From: Streptomyces zaomyceticus
GTDB taxonomy: Bacteria; Actinomycetota; Actinomycetes; Streptomycetales; Streptomycetaceae
Assembly: GCF_014656215.1 (NCBI RefSeq)
Contig: NZ_BNBZ01000001.1
Location: forward strand, 372,001-436,000
Length of the DNA stretch: 64,000 nt
Reading direction: 5' to 3'
Shown: piece after piece, positions 52,089-60,889 of the stretch
How positions within the stretch are numbered: the first letter of the stretch is position 1
How the letters are laid out: every line of letters begins with the position of its first letter
Notes under the pieces: generated by a model
Databases searched by the model: none
Told to the model about the DNA's origin: nothing
The model's input: the letters and a program-made list of their open reading frames with translations, nothing else
Made by a program: the position numbers and the translations under genes

Positions 52089-53045
52089 ATGACGTCACCG
52101 CAGCCGTCCTCGCCGTCGCCGCAGCCGTCCTCGCCGTCATCACGGCCGTCGTCCCCACCCCGCATCCGGATCGGCTCCGCCCCCGACTCCTGGGGGGTGT
52201 GGTTCCCCGACGATCCCCGGCAGGTGCCCTGGCAGCGCTTCCTCGACGAGGTGTCCGGCGCCGGCTACGAGTGGATCGAGCTCGGCCCGTACGGCTATCT
52301 GCCCACGGATCCGGCCGTCCTGACGGAGGAGACCGCGCGGCGCGGCCTGCGGGTCTCGGCAGGAACGGTCTTCACCTCCCTCCACCACGGGCCGGACGTC
52401 TGGGACCGGACCTGGGCGCACGTCGCGGAGAACGCGGCCCTGGCACAGGCCGTGGGCGCGGAGCATCTCGTGGTCATCCCGTCGTTCTGGCGGGACGACC
52501 GCACGGGCGAGGTCCTGGAGGACCGGACCCTCACCGCCGACCAGTGGCGGGACCTGACGGGGCTCACCGAGCGGCTGGGACGGGAGGTGCGCGAGCGGTA
52601 CGGGCTGCGGATCGTCGTCCATCCGCACGCCGACACCCATGTCGACGACGAGGAGAGCGTGGCGCGGTTCCTCGACGCCACCGACCCGGAGGCGGTGTCC
52701 CTCTGTCTGGACACCGGGCACTACGCGTACGCCGGCGGGGACAGCCTCAAGCTGATCGAGACGTACGGCGAGCGGATCGGCTACCTCCACCTCAAGCAGG
52801 TCGACCCGGAGATCCTGGCCGGGGTGGTCGCCGAGGGGGTGCCGTTCGGTCCGGCGGTGGCGCGCGGCGTGATGTGCGAGCCGCCGTCGGGGGTGCCCGC
52901 CCTCGAACCGGTGCTCGCCGCCGCGGCGGCGCTGGACGTGGACCTGTTCGCGATCGTCGAGCAGGACATGTACCCGTGCGAGGCGGACGTCCCGTACCCG
53001 ATCGCGCTCCGCACCCGGCGCTTCCTGCGTTCCTGCGGCGTGTGA
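52089..53045 (+). CDS. iolE: inosose dehydratase-like TIM-barrel isomerase/dehydratase
   Basis: 318 residues from ATG 52089; GTG 52080 is an alternative. An AP-endonuclease-2/xylose-isomerase-like barrel: IRIGSAPDSWGVWFPDD (the IolE N-terminal SAPDSWGVW), AGYEWIELGPYGYLPTDP, HPHADTHVDDEE and CLDTGHYAYAGGD (metal ligands), GYLHLKQVDP and FAIVEQDMYP. IolE dehydrates 2-keto-myo-inositol. It is divergent from iolC, consistent with inositol catabolism. The first 24 residues are a Ser/Pro/Gln run encoded by a 20-bp direct repeat. Confidence 0.88.
   Translation: MTSPQPSSPSPQPSSPSSRPSSPPRIRIGSAPDSWGVWFPDDPRQVPWQRFLDEVSGAGYEWIELGPYGYLPTDPAVLTEETARRGLRVSAGTVFTSLHHGPDVWDRTWAHVAENAALAQAVGAEHLVVIPSFWRDDRTGEVLEDRTLTADQWRDLTGLTERLGREVRERYGLRIVVHPHADTHVDDEESVARFLDATDPEAVSLCLDTGHYAYAGGDSLKLIETYGERIGYLHLKQVDPEILAGVVAEGVPFGPAVARGVMCEPPSGVPALEPVLAAAAALDVDLFAIVEQDMYPCEADVPYPIALRTRRFLRSCGV
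52098..52138 (+). repeat. 21-bp period coding repeat in the iolE N-terminus
   Basis: CCGCAGCCGTCCTCGCCGTC occurs at 52098-52117 and 52119-52138, encoding two copies of a seven-residue Pro-Gln-Pro-Ser-Ser-Pro-Ser unit before the barrel starts. Confidence 0.85.
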
Positions 53046-53080
53046 CCCGGCGCATACCTTCCTGACCAGGGGTGACGCAC

Positions 53081-53188
53081 GGGGACACACCGATGTCCCC
53101 ATGCCCCGCTTTCGTCACGCATGTCCCTTCGCCGTCACGCATGTCTCCGTTACGCGGGGTTTCCGTCACAGGCGCTCGACAGGCGCTC
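53081..53188. repeat. repeat-rich spacer between iolE and the mini-HTH gene
   Basis: The hairpin GGGGACA-CACCGA-TGTCCCC (53081-53100) is the likely iolE terminator. It is followed by the direct repeat GTCACGCATGTC (53114-53125 and 53134-53145, 20 bp apart) and the direct repeat ACAGGCGCTC (53168-53177 and 53179-53188, 11 bp apart). All lie upstream of the HTH gene at 53309. Confidence 0.7.
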
Positions 53189-53308
53189 TCCTCCGGTCTG
53201 GAGGGGTCGTTGCAGGGGGCAATGGCTCAGTGATCGCCAACGCCCGCCCGCAGCGCCCCCGAACGGCACCCCCGCCGCCGCTGCGCGGTGCGCAGGGAGG
53301 TACCAGGC

Positions 53309-53506
53309 ATGACGGACAGCAGGCTCTGGTCGTACAAGGACATCGCCGCACACATCAAGGTGCAGCCCGACACGGTCCGCTCCTACCGGAAGCACGGACT
53401 GCTGCCGGCCCCCGACCATGTGGAGTCGGGCAAGCCCTACTGGTACGCGGACACGATCCGCGCCTGGGTCGCCAACCGCCCCGGCAACCGGGGCCGCCGC
53501 GACTGA
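53309..53506 (+). CDS. 65-residue helix-turn-helix protein (MerR/excisionase-like)
   Basis: ATG 53309 with GGGAGG 8 nt upstream. The whole protein is one winged HTH: LWSYKDIAAHIKVQPDTVRSYRKHGLLPAPDHV, then the wing SGKPYWYADTIRAWVANRPGNRG. The pattern matches MerR-like and excisionase-type DNA-binding modules without an effector domain. In streptomycetes similar single-domain proteins occur as orphan regulators. No integrase or phage genes are near, so an excisionase role is unlikely. It may bind the repeats upstream of its own gene. Confidence 0.82.
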   Translation: MTDSRLWSYKDIAAHIKVQPDTVRSYRKHGLLPAPDHVESGKPYWYADTIRAWVANRPGNRGRRD

Positions 53507-53553
53507 CCCGACGCGCCGCCCCGGGGCCGGGGCGACCCCCGCCCCGCACGCAC

Positions 53554-53591
53554 ACGGCGCCGGGCCCGGATCCCTCCGGGCCCGGCGCCGT
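53554..53591. terminator. 17-bp perfect stem between convergent genes
   Basis: ACGGCGCCGGGCCCGGA (53554-53570) and TCCGGGCCCGGCGCCGT (53575-53591) pair perfectly around a TCCC loop. It stands midway between the mini-HTH gene (plus) and the secreted repeat protein (minus) and should act as a bidirectional terminator. Confidence 0.8.
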
Positions 53592-53658
53592 CCCCGTGCG
53601 CCGTACGCCGTTCCCGGGCGTCGTGCGTCGGGCACTTCCCGTGCGTCATGCGTCGGGC

Positions 53659-54972
53659 TCAGACGATCAGGTCGTAGATGTTCCAGCCGTGGCCGGCCGG
53701 ACGCGGGTGGTACGGCTCGCTGTTCTCGTTCCGCTCGCCCCACCGCAGCACGCCGTACATCAGCAGCCTGCCGTCCTTCGTCCTCGCCGCCAGGGAGGTG
53801 TCCTGGCCGCCGACGAGGCCCGTACCGGCGAGGGCGGTGAAGGCGTTCCAGCCGCCGCCGACCGGTCGCCGGGGCTCGAAGGGTACGGCGGGGTTCCGGC
53901 CGTCGGCCTTCTCGTAGCGCCACTGCCTGCCGTCCGCCGTGCGGGCGACGAGGCCGTCCCCGAAGGCGACCACGCTCGTGTAGACGTTCCAGCCGCCGCC
54001 CACCCGCACCCGGGACCCGAACGGGCGCTGGGGCGTGCCGGGGCCGGGGTAGCGCCACAGGACGCCGTCCCGGTCGCGGGCGACGAGGTCGCCGCCGGGC
54101 AGTCCGGTGAGGCCGGTGTAGACGTTCCAGCCGCCGCCGACCCGTACCCGTGGCGCGAACGGCTTCACGCCGCCGCCCCGGTAGTACCAGAGGACACCGT
54201 CCCGGTCGCGGGCCACCATGTCCCCCGAGCCCGACGCGGTGGTGGTGCCCAGCTTGGTGAGCGCCGTGTACACGTTCCAGCCGCCGCCGACCCGCTTGCG
54301 GGCCTTGAGCAGCGGCTCGTTCCTCCCGGTGGCGTCGTACTGCCAGAGCACGCCGTCGCGGTCGCGGGCGTGCAGCGAGGCGCGCCGGTAGGCCTCGGGG
54401 GTGCCCGTGACCAGCTGGAAGGAGAGCTCGCCGCGCGCCACGACACCGGCGGCGGTGTCCAGTTCGACGGTGGTGGAGAGGGTGCCGAGCCACTCGGCAC
54501 CCGAGGGGACGTCGAGGGTGATGTCGTAGGTGACGGTCGAGGACCCGGCGGGCACCTCGGCCCCGGGCAGGTCGAGGACGAGCCAGACGCCGTCGCCCGT
54601 CTCCGGGTCGGGGGAGTCCCACGCGCACGGCTTCGACGGCCCGCCGTTCACCGCGCAGGTGGAGGTGAGCAGCCGGCCGGGGCGGCCCGGGTCCTCCCGC
54701 TCCGGCCCCCGGAAGGCGAGCCGTTCCGGCAGCAGGGGGCCGGTGACGCCGGGCGGCAGGGTGACGGTGAGCCGGGTGGTGACCGGCCCCTCCTCGCCGG
54801 CGGGCACGACCGGCGGACCGCCCTCCTGGACGATCGTCCCCGGTTCGACGGCGGCGTCGGCCACGCTCACGGGCGGCGCGATGGACTGCGCGGACGCGGC
54901 GGCCGCCGCCGGGGTGGTCACGACGGCGAGAACGGCTCCCGTCGCGACCAGGACTCTTCGCAGGTGTCTCAT
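53659..54972 (-). CDS. secreted FG-GAP/VCBS-like repeat protein, paralogue A
   Basis: 437 residues from ATG 54972. Signal peptide: VLVATGAVLAVVTTPAAAAASA. An N-terminal beta domain (about 40-190) has a Cys pair (STCAVNGGPSKPCAW). Five repeats of about 48 residues follow, each with [H/V]ARDRDGVLWxYxxx and xFxxRxRVGGGWNVYTxL (from about 205 to the end). The blades resemble streptomycete FG-GAP propellers but lack the calcium-binding DxDGDG loop. The protein ends with a degenerate half-repeat, GHGWNIYDLIV. Predicted extracellular propeller or lectin-like protein; ligand unknown. Tandem paralogue of the gene at 55033-56331. Confidence 0.85.
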   Translation of the reverse strand: MRHLRRVLVATGAVLAVVTTPAAAAASAQSIAPPVSVADAAVEPGTIVQEGGPPVVPAGEEGPVTTRLTVTLPPGVTGPLLPERLAFRGPEREDPGRPGRLLTSTCAVNGGPSKPCAWDSPDPETGDGVWLVLDLPGAEVPAGSSTVTYDITLDVPSGAEWLGTLSTTVELDTAAGVVARGELSFQLVTGTPEAYRRASLHARDRDGVLWQYDATGRNEPLLKARKRVGGGWNVYTALTKLGTTTASGSGDMVARDRDGVLWYYRGGGVKPFAPRVRVGGGWNVYTGLTGLPGGDLVARDRDGVLWRYPGPGTPQRPFGSRVRVGGGWNVYTSVVAFGDGLVARTADGRQWRYEKADGRNPAVPFEPRRPVGGGWNAFTALAGTGLVGGQDTSLAARTKDGRLLMYGVLRWGERNENSEPYHPRPAGHGWNIYDLIV

Positions 54973-55032
54973 GGCATCACCCAGTTCCGTCGGTGCCGTT
55001 GGTGCGTCATGTTCGTGGTTCCGTCGGGTCCG

Positions 55033-56331
55033 TCAGAGGAGGGCGTCATAGATGTTCCAGCCCCAACCGACCCGCTTCCGGTTCGGTCCCGGGGGCGCGT
55101 AGTAGGTGCCCTCGTACGTCCACAGGTAGCCGTCCCTGTCGCGGGCCACGAGGTCCGGCGGGCCGAGGCGCTCGAGGTCTCCGGTGCCCACGAGGCCGGA
55201 GTAGACGTTCCACCCGCCGCCGACGCGCACGCGCGGCGCGAACGGGACGGCGGGGTTCCCCCGCTTGTGCCGGTAGAGCCAGAGCACTCCGCTCGTGTCC
55301 CTGGCCACGAGGCCGTCGCCGAGCGCGGTCATCGCGGTGTAGGCGTTCCAGCCGCCGCCGACCCGGACGGGCGCTTCGAAGGGGGCCGCGGACGGGTCCT
55401 GGTGGGAGCGCGCGTAGTGCCGGAGGACACCGGCACGGTCCCGGGCGAGCAGTCCCGTCGGCGTACCGGCGAGAGAGGTGAAGGCGTTCCAGCCGCCGCC
55501 GACGCGGACGCGCGGCCGGTACGGTGCGGCCGGGTCGCCCGAGCCGGAGTAGTACCAGAGGGTGCCGGCGCCGTCCCGGGCGACGAGGTCGCCGCCGCCG
55601 TCCGCCGTCGAGGGGCCGAGCTTGGTGAGCGCCGTGTAGACGCCCCAGCCGCCACCGACTCGCGTGCGCGGCTTGAAGGGCGCCCGGGCCTTGCTCGTCC
55701 CCTCGTACTGCCAGAGCACGCCGCTCCGGTCGCGGGCGTGCAGCGCCGTGCGCCGGTAGGCCTCCGGGGTACCGTCGACGAACTGGAACTCGACGGGCCC
55801 GTCGGCGAGTTTCTCGCCCGCCGCGGTGACCGAGACGGTGCCCCAGGTGGGGACGCCCACGGAGCCGTATGTGGCCGCGTCGACCCGGACGGCGTAGGTG
55901 ATGGTGGGTGCGGCGGTGGTCGTCGGGAGTTGGGTGTAGGGATGCTCCCCGTCGTGAGGGCCGTTGAGCGGGCACGGCGTGAACGCGCCGCCGTTCACGG
56001 AGCACGACCAGGTGAGGTAGGAGAGCCAGCCGGGCCGTTCGCTGTTCCACCATTCGAGGTTCGCCCAGTCGATCCGGGCCGACACCTGTCCGGTGGCACC
56101 GGACGGGAGGGTGGCAAGCAGGTAGCTGGTGACGGGGCCCTCCTCGCCCGCGGGGACGACGGAGGTGCCGTCCCGCTGGACGACGGTGCCGGGCTCGGGC
56201 GCCGCGGCGACCGGGCCGGGCGTGCCCGCCGTGCGGTGCGCGGCAAGTGCCTGCGCCGCACCGGCGGCCGGGGGGATCAGAGCGGCGAGCAGGGCGCTCG
56301 CCGCGACCAGGAACGTACGGGTGGGTCTCAT
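55033..56331 (-). CDS. secreted FG-GAP/VCBS-like repeat protein, paralogue B
   Basis: 432 residues from ATG 56331. Signal peptide: FLVAASALLAALIPPAAGAAQALA. Same architecture as its downstream neighbour: PEPGTVVQRDGTSVVPAGEEGPVTS at the start of the N-terminal domain (shared almost exactly with paralogue A), a Cys pair (WSCSVNGGAFTPCPL), then ARDRSGVLWQYEGTS...RTRVGGGWGVYTALTKLG and four more blades, ending KRVGWGWNIYDALL. The two genes are 60 bp apart on the same strand and arose by tandem duplication. Function unknown. Confidence 0.85.
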   Translation of the reverse strand: MRPTRTFLVAASALLAALIPPAAGAAQALAAHRTAGTPGPVAAAPEPGTVVQRDGTSVVPAGEEGPVTSYLLATLPSGATGQVSARIDWANLEWWNSERPGWLSYLTWSCSVNGGAFTPCPLNGPHDGEHPYTQLPTTTAAPTITYAVRVDAATYGSVGVPTWGTVSVTAAGEKLADGPVEFQFVDGTPEAYRRTALHARDRSGVLWQYEGTSKARAPFKPRTRVGGGWGVYTALTKLGPSTADGGGDLVARDGAGTLWYYSGSGDPAAPYRPRVRVGGGWNAFTSLAGTPTGLLARDRAGVLRHYARSHQDPSAAPFEAPVRVGGGWNAYTAMTALGDGLVARDTSGVLWLYRHKRGNPAVPFAPRVRVGGGWNVYSGLVGTGDLERLGPPDLVARDRDGYLWTYEGTYYAPPGPNRKRVGWGWNIYDALL

Positions 56332-56400
56332 GGATCCCCCTCGGAGAGATGTCGGACCGCCGTGCCGACCGTCGGGTTCCCGGGCGACGGGCTCCGTGCG

Positions 56401-58695
56401 TCAGGGACGTGAGGAAGCGGTCTCCCGCACCTCCTCTGACACCTCTTCGACACCCGAACTCCCCCCAGGGTTGTACGCGTCCGACTCACTGACGCCGAAG
56501 CGGTCGTGGAAGCGCCGCAGCGGGCCCGGGGCCCACCAGGTGAGGCGGCCGGTCAGCTTCATCACCGAGGGCACCAGGAGGCTGCGGACCACCATGGCGT
56601 CCATCAGGACGGCGAGGGCGATGCCGAGGCCGAGCATCTTGGTGTTGGTGACGCGGGAGGTGCCGATGGCGACCATGACGACGGCGAGGATCACGGCGGC
56701 CGCGGTGATGAGCCCGCCGGTGTGGCGCAGGCCGAAGCGGACCGAGTGCTCGTGGTCGCCGGTGGCGTCGTACTCCTCCTTGATGCGGGACAGCAGGAAC
56801 ACCCCGTAGTCCATGGAGAGCCCGAAGGCCACGCAGAACATGAGCACGGGCAGCGTGGTCTCGATGTCGCCGGTGGCGGTGAAGCCGAGGAGTCCCGCGA
56901 GGTTTCCGTCCTGGAAGACCCAGACCACCGCCCCGAACATCGCCGTGAGGCTGAGGGCGTTGAGGACGACGGCCTGGACCGGGATGAGGACGCTGCCGGT
57001 GAGCAGGAAGACGAGGAGCAGCGTGACGACGACGATGATGCCCGCGGCCCACGGCAGCCGCTCGGCGAGGGCGTCCTTGGAGTCGACGAGGACGGCGGCC
57101 TGTCCGGTGACGGAGGTGTCGAACGGGGCCGGCGCGGCCCGCAGTTCGGCCACGGCCCGCTGGGCGTCCGCGCCGACGGTCTCGCCCTCGGGGACGACGG
57201 TGAAGTAGGCGTGGCCGCCGGGTGCGGTCACGGGTCCGTCGACCCGGACCACGCCGTCGAGGGCGCCGATCCGCTCGCGGTAGGCCGCGTACTGCGCGGG
57301 GGTGGCCTCTCCCTCGGCGAGCACGGTGATCCCGCCGCCGGGGTCTCCGGGGAAGCCGTCCCTCAGCTCGTCCTGGACGACCCGGGAGGAGGCGGTGACG
57401 GGCAGCTGGCGATCGTCGGCGGTGCCGAACTTCACGCCGAGGAAGGGCAGCCCGAGGAGGACGAGACCGGCGGTGGTGAGGACGGCGAAGACCGGTGCCC
57501 TGCGCATCACGAGCGCGGCGACCCGCCCCCAGCCCGCGCCTTCGGCGGCGGTCTCCCGGGGCGGCCGGCCCCGGCGGACGAGCTTGCGCAGGTCGAGCGC
57601 GTTGACCCGGTCTCCGAGCAGGACCAGGGCCGCCGGGAGCAGGGTGAGGGCCGCGGTCGCGGCGAGCAGGACCACGGCTATCCCGGCGTACGCGAAGGAG
57701 CGCAGGAAGTACTGCGGGAAGAGCAGCATCGCGGCGAGCGAGACGGCGACGGTGAGGGCGGAGAACAGCACGGTCCGTCCGGCGGTGCGCAGGGTGGCAC
57801 GGACGGCGGCGTGGGTGTCGGCCCCGGTGGCGAGTTCCTCGCGGTAGCGGCGGACGACGAACAGGGCGTAGTCGATGGCGAGTCCGAGCCCGAGGGCCGT
57901 CGTCAGGTTCTGCGCGAAGACGGAGACGTCCGTGAACTCGGTGATGCCCCGCAGGACGGCGTTGGTGCCGAGGATGGCGACGATGCCGACGCCGAGCGGC
58001 AGCAGGGCGGCGACGGCGCTGCCGAAGACCATGACGAGCAGCACGAGGGTGAGCGGCAGGGCGATGAGTTCGGCCCGCAGCAGGTCCTCCTGGATGACCG
58101 TCTGCATCTCGTGGCGCACCGTGAGTCCGCCGCCGAGGGAGACCTCGACGGGGCCGTGGGTGCCCCGGTACTCGGGGGCGATCCGGTCGAGGACGGCGGC
58201 GGCGTCCTTCTCCTCCCCGGCGATACGGGCGGCGATCACGGCCTTCCGGCCGTCCTCGGAACGGAGGGCGGGCGAGCCGGTGGACCAGTAGGAGCCGACG
58301 CCGTCGACGCCCGGCTCGGCGTCCAGCCGCTCGGCGAGCCTCCTGGCCTCGGCGACGACCGCCGGGGCGTCGGCGCCGGCCGCTCCGGCGTCGACGAGCA
58401 GGAGCAGATTGGGCTGGGAGCCGGGGAACCGGCGCTCCAGGGCCTCCGTCGCGTAGGTGGATTCGGCGGCCGGGTCCTCCCAGCCGCCACTGCCCATCCG
58501 GTCGGCGACCCCGCCGCCGGCCAGCACGGCGAGGGCCGTGAGGACGAGGGCGACGAGGAGGGTGAGACGCGGCCGCGCGGTCACGAACCGCGTCCACCCG
58601 CCGCCTCCCGGGCCACCGGCCGCCTTCGCGGCCCGACCTGGGGCTTCGGCCCCGCGTCCGCCCCCACCGGGTGCTGATTTCTTGACTTCGGCCAT
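56401..58695 (-). CDS. MMPL-family RND transporter
   Basis: 764 residues from ATG 58695. Twelve membrane helices in two halves. The first helix is followed by an extracytoplasmic domain (about 60-200), then the helix bundle with TALGLGLAIDYALFVVRRYREEL. The second half repeats it with FCVAFGLSMDYGVFLLSRIKEEY (the D-Y pair of proton relay) and GTSRVTNTKMLGLGIALAVLMDAMVVRSLLVPSVMKL. MmpL proteins export lipids or hydrophobic compounds. The gene is divergent from a TetR gene across a 163-bp spacer with operator-like dyads, so drug- or lipid-induced control is likely. Confidence 0.93.
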   Translation of the reverse strand: MAEVKKSAPGGGGRGAEAPGRAAKAAGGPGGGGWTRFVTARPRLTLLVALVLTALAVLAGGGVADRMGSGGWEDPAAESTYATEALERRFPGSQPNLLLLVDAGAAGADAPAVVAEARRLAERLDAEPGVDGVGSYWSTGSPALRSEDGRKAVIAARIAGEEKDAAAVLDRIAPEYRGTHGPVEVSLGGGLTVRHEMQTVIQEDLLRAELIALPLTLVLLVMVFGSAVAALLPLGVGIVAILGTNAVLRGITEFTDVSVFAQNLTTALGLGLAIDYALFVVRRYREELATGADTHAAVRATLRTAGRTVLFSALTVAVSLAAMLLFPQYFLRSFAYAGIAVVLLAATAALTLLPAALVLLGDRVNALDLRKLVRRGRPPRETAAEGAGWGRVAALVMRRAPVFAVLTTAGLVLLGLPFLGVKFGTADDRQLPVTASSRVVQDELRDGFPGDPGGGITVLAEGEATPAQYAAYRERIGALDGVVRVDGPVTAPGGHAYFTVVPEGETVGADAQRAVAELRAAPAPFDTSVTGQAAVLVDSKDALAERLPWAAGIIVVVTLLLVFLLTGSVLIPVQAVVLNALSLTAMFGAVVWVFQDGNLAGLLGFTATGDIETTLPVLMFCVAFGLSMDYGVFLLSRIKEEYDATGDHEHSVRFGLRHTGGLITAAAVILAVVMVAIGTSRVTNTKMLGLGIALAVLMDAMVVRSLLVPSVMKLTGRLTWWAPGPLRRFHDRFGVSESDAYNPGGSSGVEEVSEEVRETASSRP

Positions 58696-58758
58696 GACGA
58701 GGTGTCCCCTTCACCTGACCCATGTGCTCGCTTCCCGGCAGGTCACATGGGTCGCCCA

Positions 58759-58826
58759 TTGCCATAGACTGGCAAACACGAGTGATCACTCGCGTTTCAC
58801 AAGAATGCGAGCGACCTCTCGTGTTT
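58759..58826. promoter_or_regulatory. dyad-rich operator between MMPL and TetR genes
   Basis: Three elements: the inverted repeat TTGCCA-TAGAC-TGGCAA (58759-58775); the 14-bp perfect palindrome CGAGTGATCACTCG (58779-58792), which extends to 22 of 24 paired bases with flanking AAAC/GTTT; and an inverted copy of AAACACGAG (first at 58774-58782, reverse complement at 58818-58826). This is the usual form of a TetR operator that represses both the exporter and the repressor gene. Confidence 0.75.
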
Positions 58827-58858
58827 GTCAAACGTGTAGAGGAAAGCTGGGGACAGCC

Positions 58859-59509
58859 ATGTCCGAGGACAGGTCCGAAGAGCCGAAGCCGCGCCGCCGC
58901 CAGGCCCGCGGCGAGCGCCGTATCGCGCAGCTGCTCCAGGCCGCCGCGAGCGTCTTCTGCGCGAACGGCTACACGGCGTCCAGCACCAACGCGATCGCCC
59001 GCGAGGCCCATGTCTCACCGGGCACGCTCTACCAGTACTTCCCGAACAAGGAAGCCATCGCGATCGAGCTCGGCGAGCGCCTCCTGCACGAGATGCGGGA
59101 GGCCCACGGCCAGGTGTTCGTCCCGGAGAACCTCGCCCTGCCGCTGCCCCGGCTGCTCGACGCCGTGGTCGACCCGATGATCGAGTTCAACTGCGCGAAC
59201 CCCGTGTTCCTGGCCCTGATGCACGGCTCCGAGGTGCCCGGCCGGATCGCCGAGGAGCACGACGCCCTGCACGCCTCGCTCCTCGCGCGCGTGCAGGAGG
59301 TGATCGCCCACTACGCCCCCGGGCTGCCCGCGCCGGACCGTGCCCGCGTCGCCGACATGACCTTCGCGACCTTCAAGGGCGGCCTGGACCTCGTACTCGC
59401 CGCGCCCGAGGGCCCCGAGCGGGACGCGACGATCGCCGAGCTGAAGACCCTCCTGCTGCGCTACCTCGCCCCGCTGACCGAGGAGGCGGCACCCGCCCCG
59501 CCCCGCTGA
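58859..59509 (+). CDS. TetR-family transcriptional repressor
   Basis: 216 residues from ATG 58859. The N-terminal HTH is typical: RRIAQLLQAAASVFCANGYTASSTNAIAREAHVSPGTLYQYFPNKEAIAIELGERL (residues about 20-73). The all-helical ligand domain follows, with a buried Cys (EFNCANPVFLALM). A charged disordered N-terminus precedes it. It is divergent from the MMPL gene with palindromes between, so it is presumably the local repressor of the exporter, responding to an exported hydrophobic ligand. Confidence 0.93.
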   Translation: MSEDRSEEPKPRRRQARGERRIAQLLQAAASVFCANGYTASSTNAIAREAHVSPGTLYQYFPNKEAIAIELGERLLHEMREAHGQVFVPENLALPLPRLLDAVVDPMIEFNCANPVFLALMHGSEVPGRIAEEHDALHASLLARVQEVIAHYAPGLPAPDRARVADMTFATFKGGLDLVLAAPEGPERDATIAELKTLLLRYLAPLTEEAAPAPPR

Positions 59510-59626
59510 CCGACGAGGCGGCACCCCCCCCTCGCCCGCCCCGCCCGCCTCACCCACGCCCACCCGGCCCGCCTCCACCCCGGCCCGCCTCCGCCCCGCC
59601 CTCCCCCGCCTCCGCCGCGACTCCGG

Positions 59627-60835
59627 TCACCACGACTCCGAACCGCCGATCGCCTCGACGGGGCGCGCCTTCGCGCCCGACCGCGACTTCAGCGCGATCA
59701 GCGGGAAGACGAGGACGGAGACCATGCCGGCCCCGACGAGGGCCGCCGCCTCACCGGCCGTCATCGCCTTGTCGTCCACGCCGATGGTCGTGATCGCGAC
59801 GACGAGCGGCAGTGCGGTGGAGCCGTAGAGGACGAGTCCGCCCCGGTCCTTCCGGTCGAGGTCGCGCGGGGCGAGGAACCAGATCGGCCCGCCGCGCACC
59901 ACGAGGAACAGCAGCAGGAAGACCGGGAGCAGGAGCAGGGTCCGGCCGCCGTCGAGGAGCGAGGCCAGGTCGAACTCGATCCCGGTGACGACGAAGAAGA
60001 CCGGGACGAGGAAGCCGAAGCCGACCCCCTCGATCTTCTCCAGGATCTCCGGACCCGACTCGGGCGCGGCCCCGGTCAGCACGAGCCGGGTGATGAGCCC
60101 GGCGGCGAAGGCGCCGAGCAGGATGTCGAGCCCGAGGGCCTGGGAGGCGCCCAGCATCACGGCGAGCAGCAGGAAGACGAAGCGGACCGCGAACTGCCCA
60201 CTGGTGTGCAGGGTCTTGGCGATGATCCGGGAGAACCAGGGCGGACGCGGTCGCAGCGCCCAGTGGACGGCCCCGGCGGTGAGCGCGGCGAACACCGCGA
60301 GGAGGGCGGTCGACTCGCCCGCGCCGCGCCCGCTGAGCAGCAGCGCCATCGCGATGATCGGGCCGAACTCGCCGACCGCGCCGAAGGCCATGACGACCGA
60401 GCCGAACCGTCCGCGGAGGTCCCCTGCGTCGCGGAGCACGGGCAGGACGGTGCCGAGCGCGGTGCTGGTGAGCGCCACCCCGATGAAGACGCCGTCGGTG
60501 TAGCCGCCGCCGAGCAGGACGCCGGTGGCCAGTCCGAGCGCGAGGGCGATCAGCCAGGCCCACACGGAGCGCCGGAGGGTGTCGCCGCGGACCTTGCCGA
60601 ACTCGATCTCGTACCCCGCGAGGAAGATCAGCATGGTGAGGCCGAGTTGGGAGAGTCCGTCGATCAGCGCGTCGGTGTGGGCCCAGTCCAGGACGTCGGG
60701 GCCGACGAGGATGCCGAGCAGGATCTCGAAGATGACGAGGGGGACGGGGAGCTTGCGACCGACCCCGTAGGCGAGCAGCGGCGCCAGGACGGCGATCGCC
60801 ATGATCAGGATGAGCGTGGTCCCCGATTGCGACAT
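59627..60835 (-). CDS. CPA2-family cation:proton antiporter
   Basis: 402 residues from ATG 60835, about twelve membrane helices and no RCK/TrkA-N domain. Motifs: VPLVIFEILLGILVGPDVL, LTMLIFLAGYEIEF (the acidic residue of the Kef-like crossing), ALTSTALGTVLPVLRD (the S-T-A-L/D-x region), FLVPVFFVVTGIEFDL and a final LVGAGMVSVLVFPLIAL. Expected to exchange K+ or Na+ for H+ across the membrane. It is divergent from copZ and convergent with the TetR gene, with no obvious partner. Confidence 0.9.
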   Translation of the reverse strand: MSQSGTTLILIMAIAVLAPLLAYGVGRKLPVPLVIFEILLGILVGPDVLDWAHTDALIDGLSQLGLTMLIFLAGYEIEFGKVRGDTLRRSVWAWLIALALGLATGVLLGGGYTDGVFIGVALTSTALGTVLPVLRDAGDLRGRFGSVVMAFGAVGEFGPIIAMALLLSGRGAGESTALLAVFAALTAGAVHWALRPRPPWFSRIIAKTLHTSGQFAVRFVFLLLAVMLGASQALGLDILLGAFAAGLITRLVLTGAAPESGPEILEKIEGVGFGFLVPVFFVVTGIEFDLASLLDGGRTLLLLPVFLLLFLVVRGGPIWFLAPRDLDRKDRGGLVLYGSTALPLVVAITTIGVDDKAMTAGEAAALVGAGMVSVLVFPLIALKSRSGAKARPVEAIGGSESW

Positions 60836-60889
60836 ATCGGGTGTTTACCATAGGCATCGACCGGACATGGCGACGCCTCGACTGGAATT

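Noticed and set aside
53840..55690. Regularly spaced 20-25 bp repeats (GTTCCAGCCGCCGCCGAC core, roughly every 140-150 bp) that could be mistaken for a CRISPR-like or intergenic array.
   Set aside because: They are in frame and encode the VGGGWN motif of each protein blade; the intervening sequence is also coding and similar.
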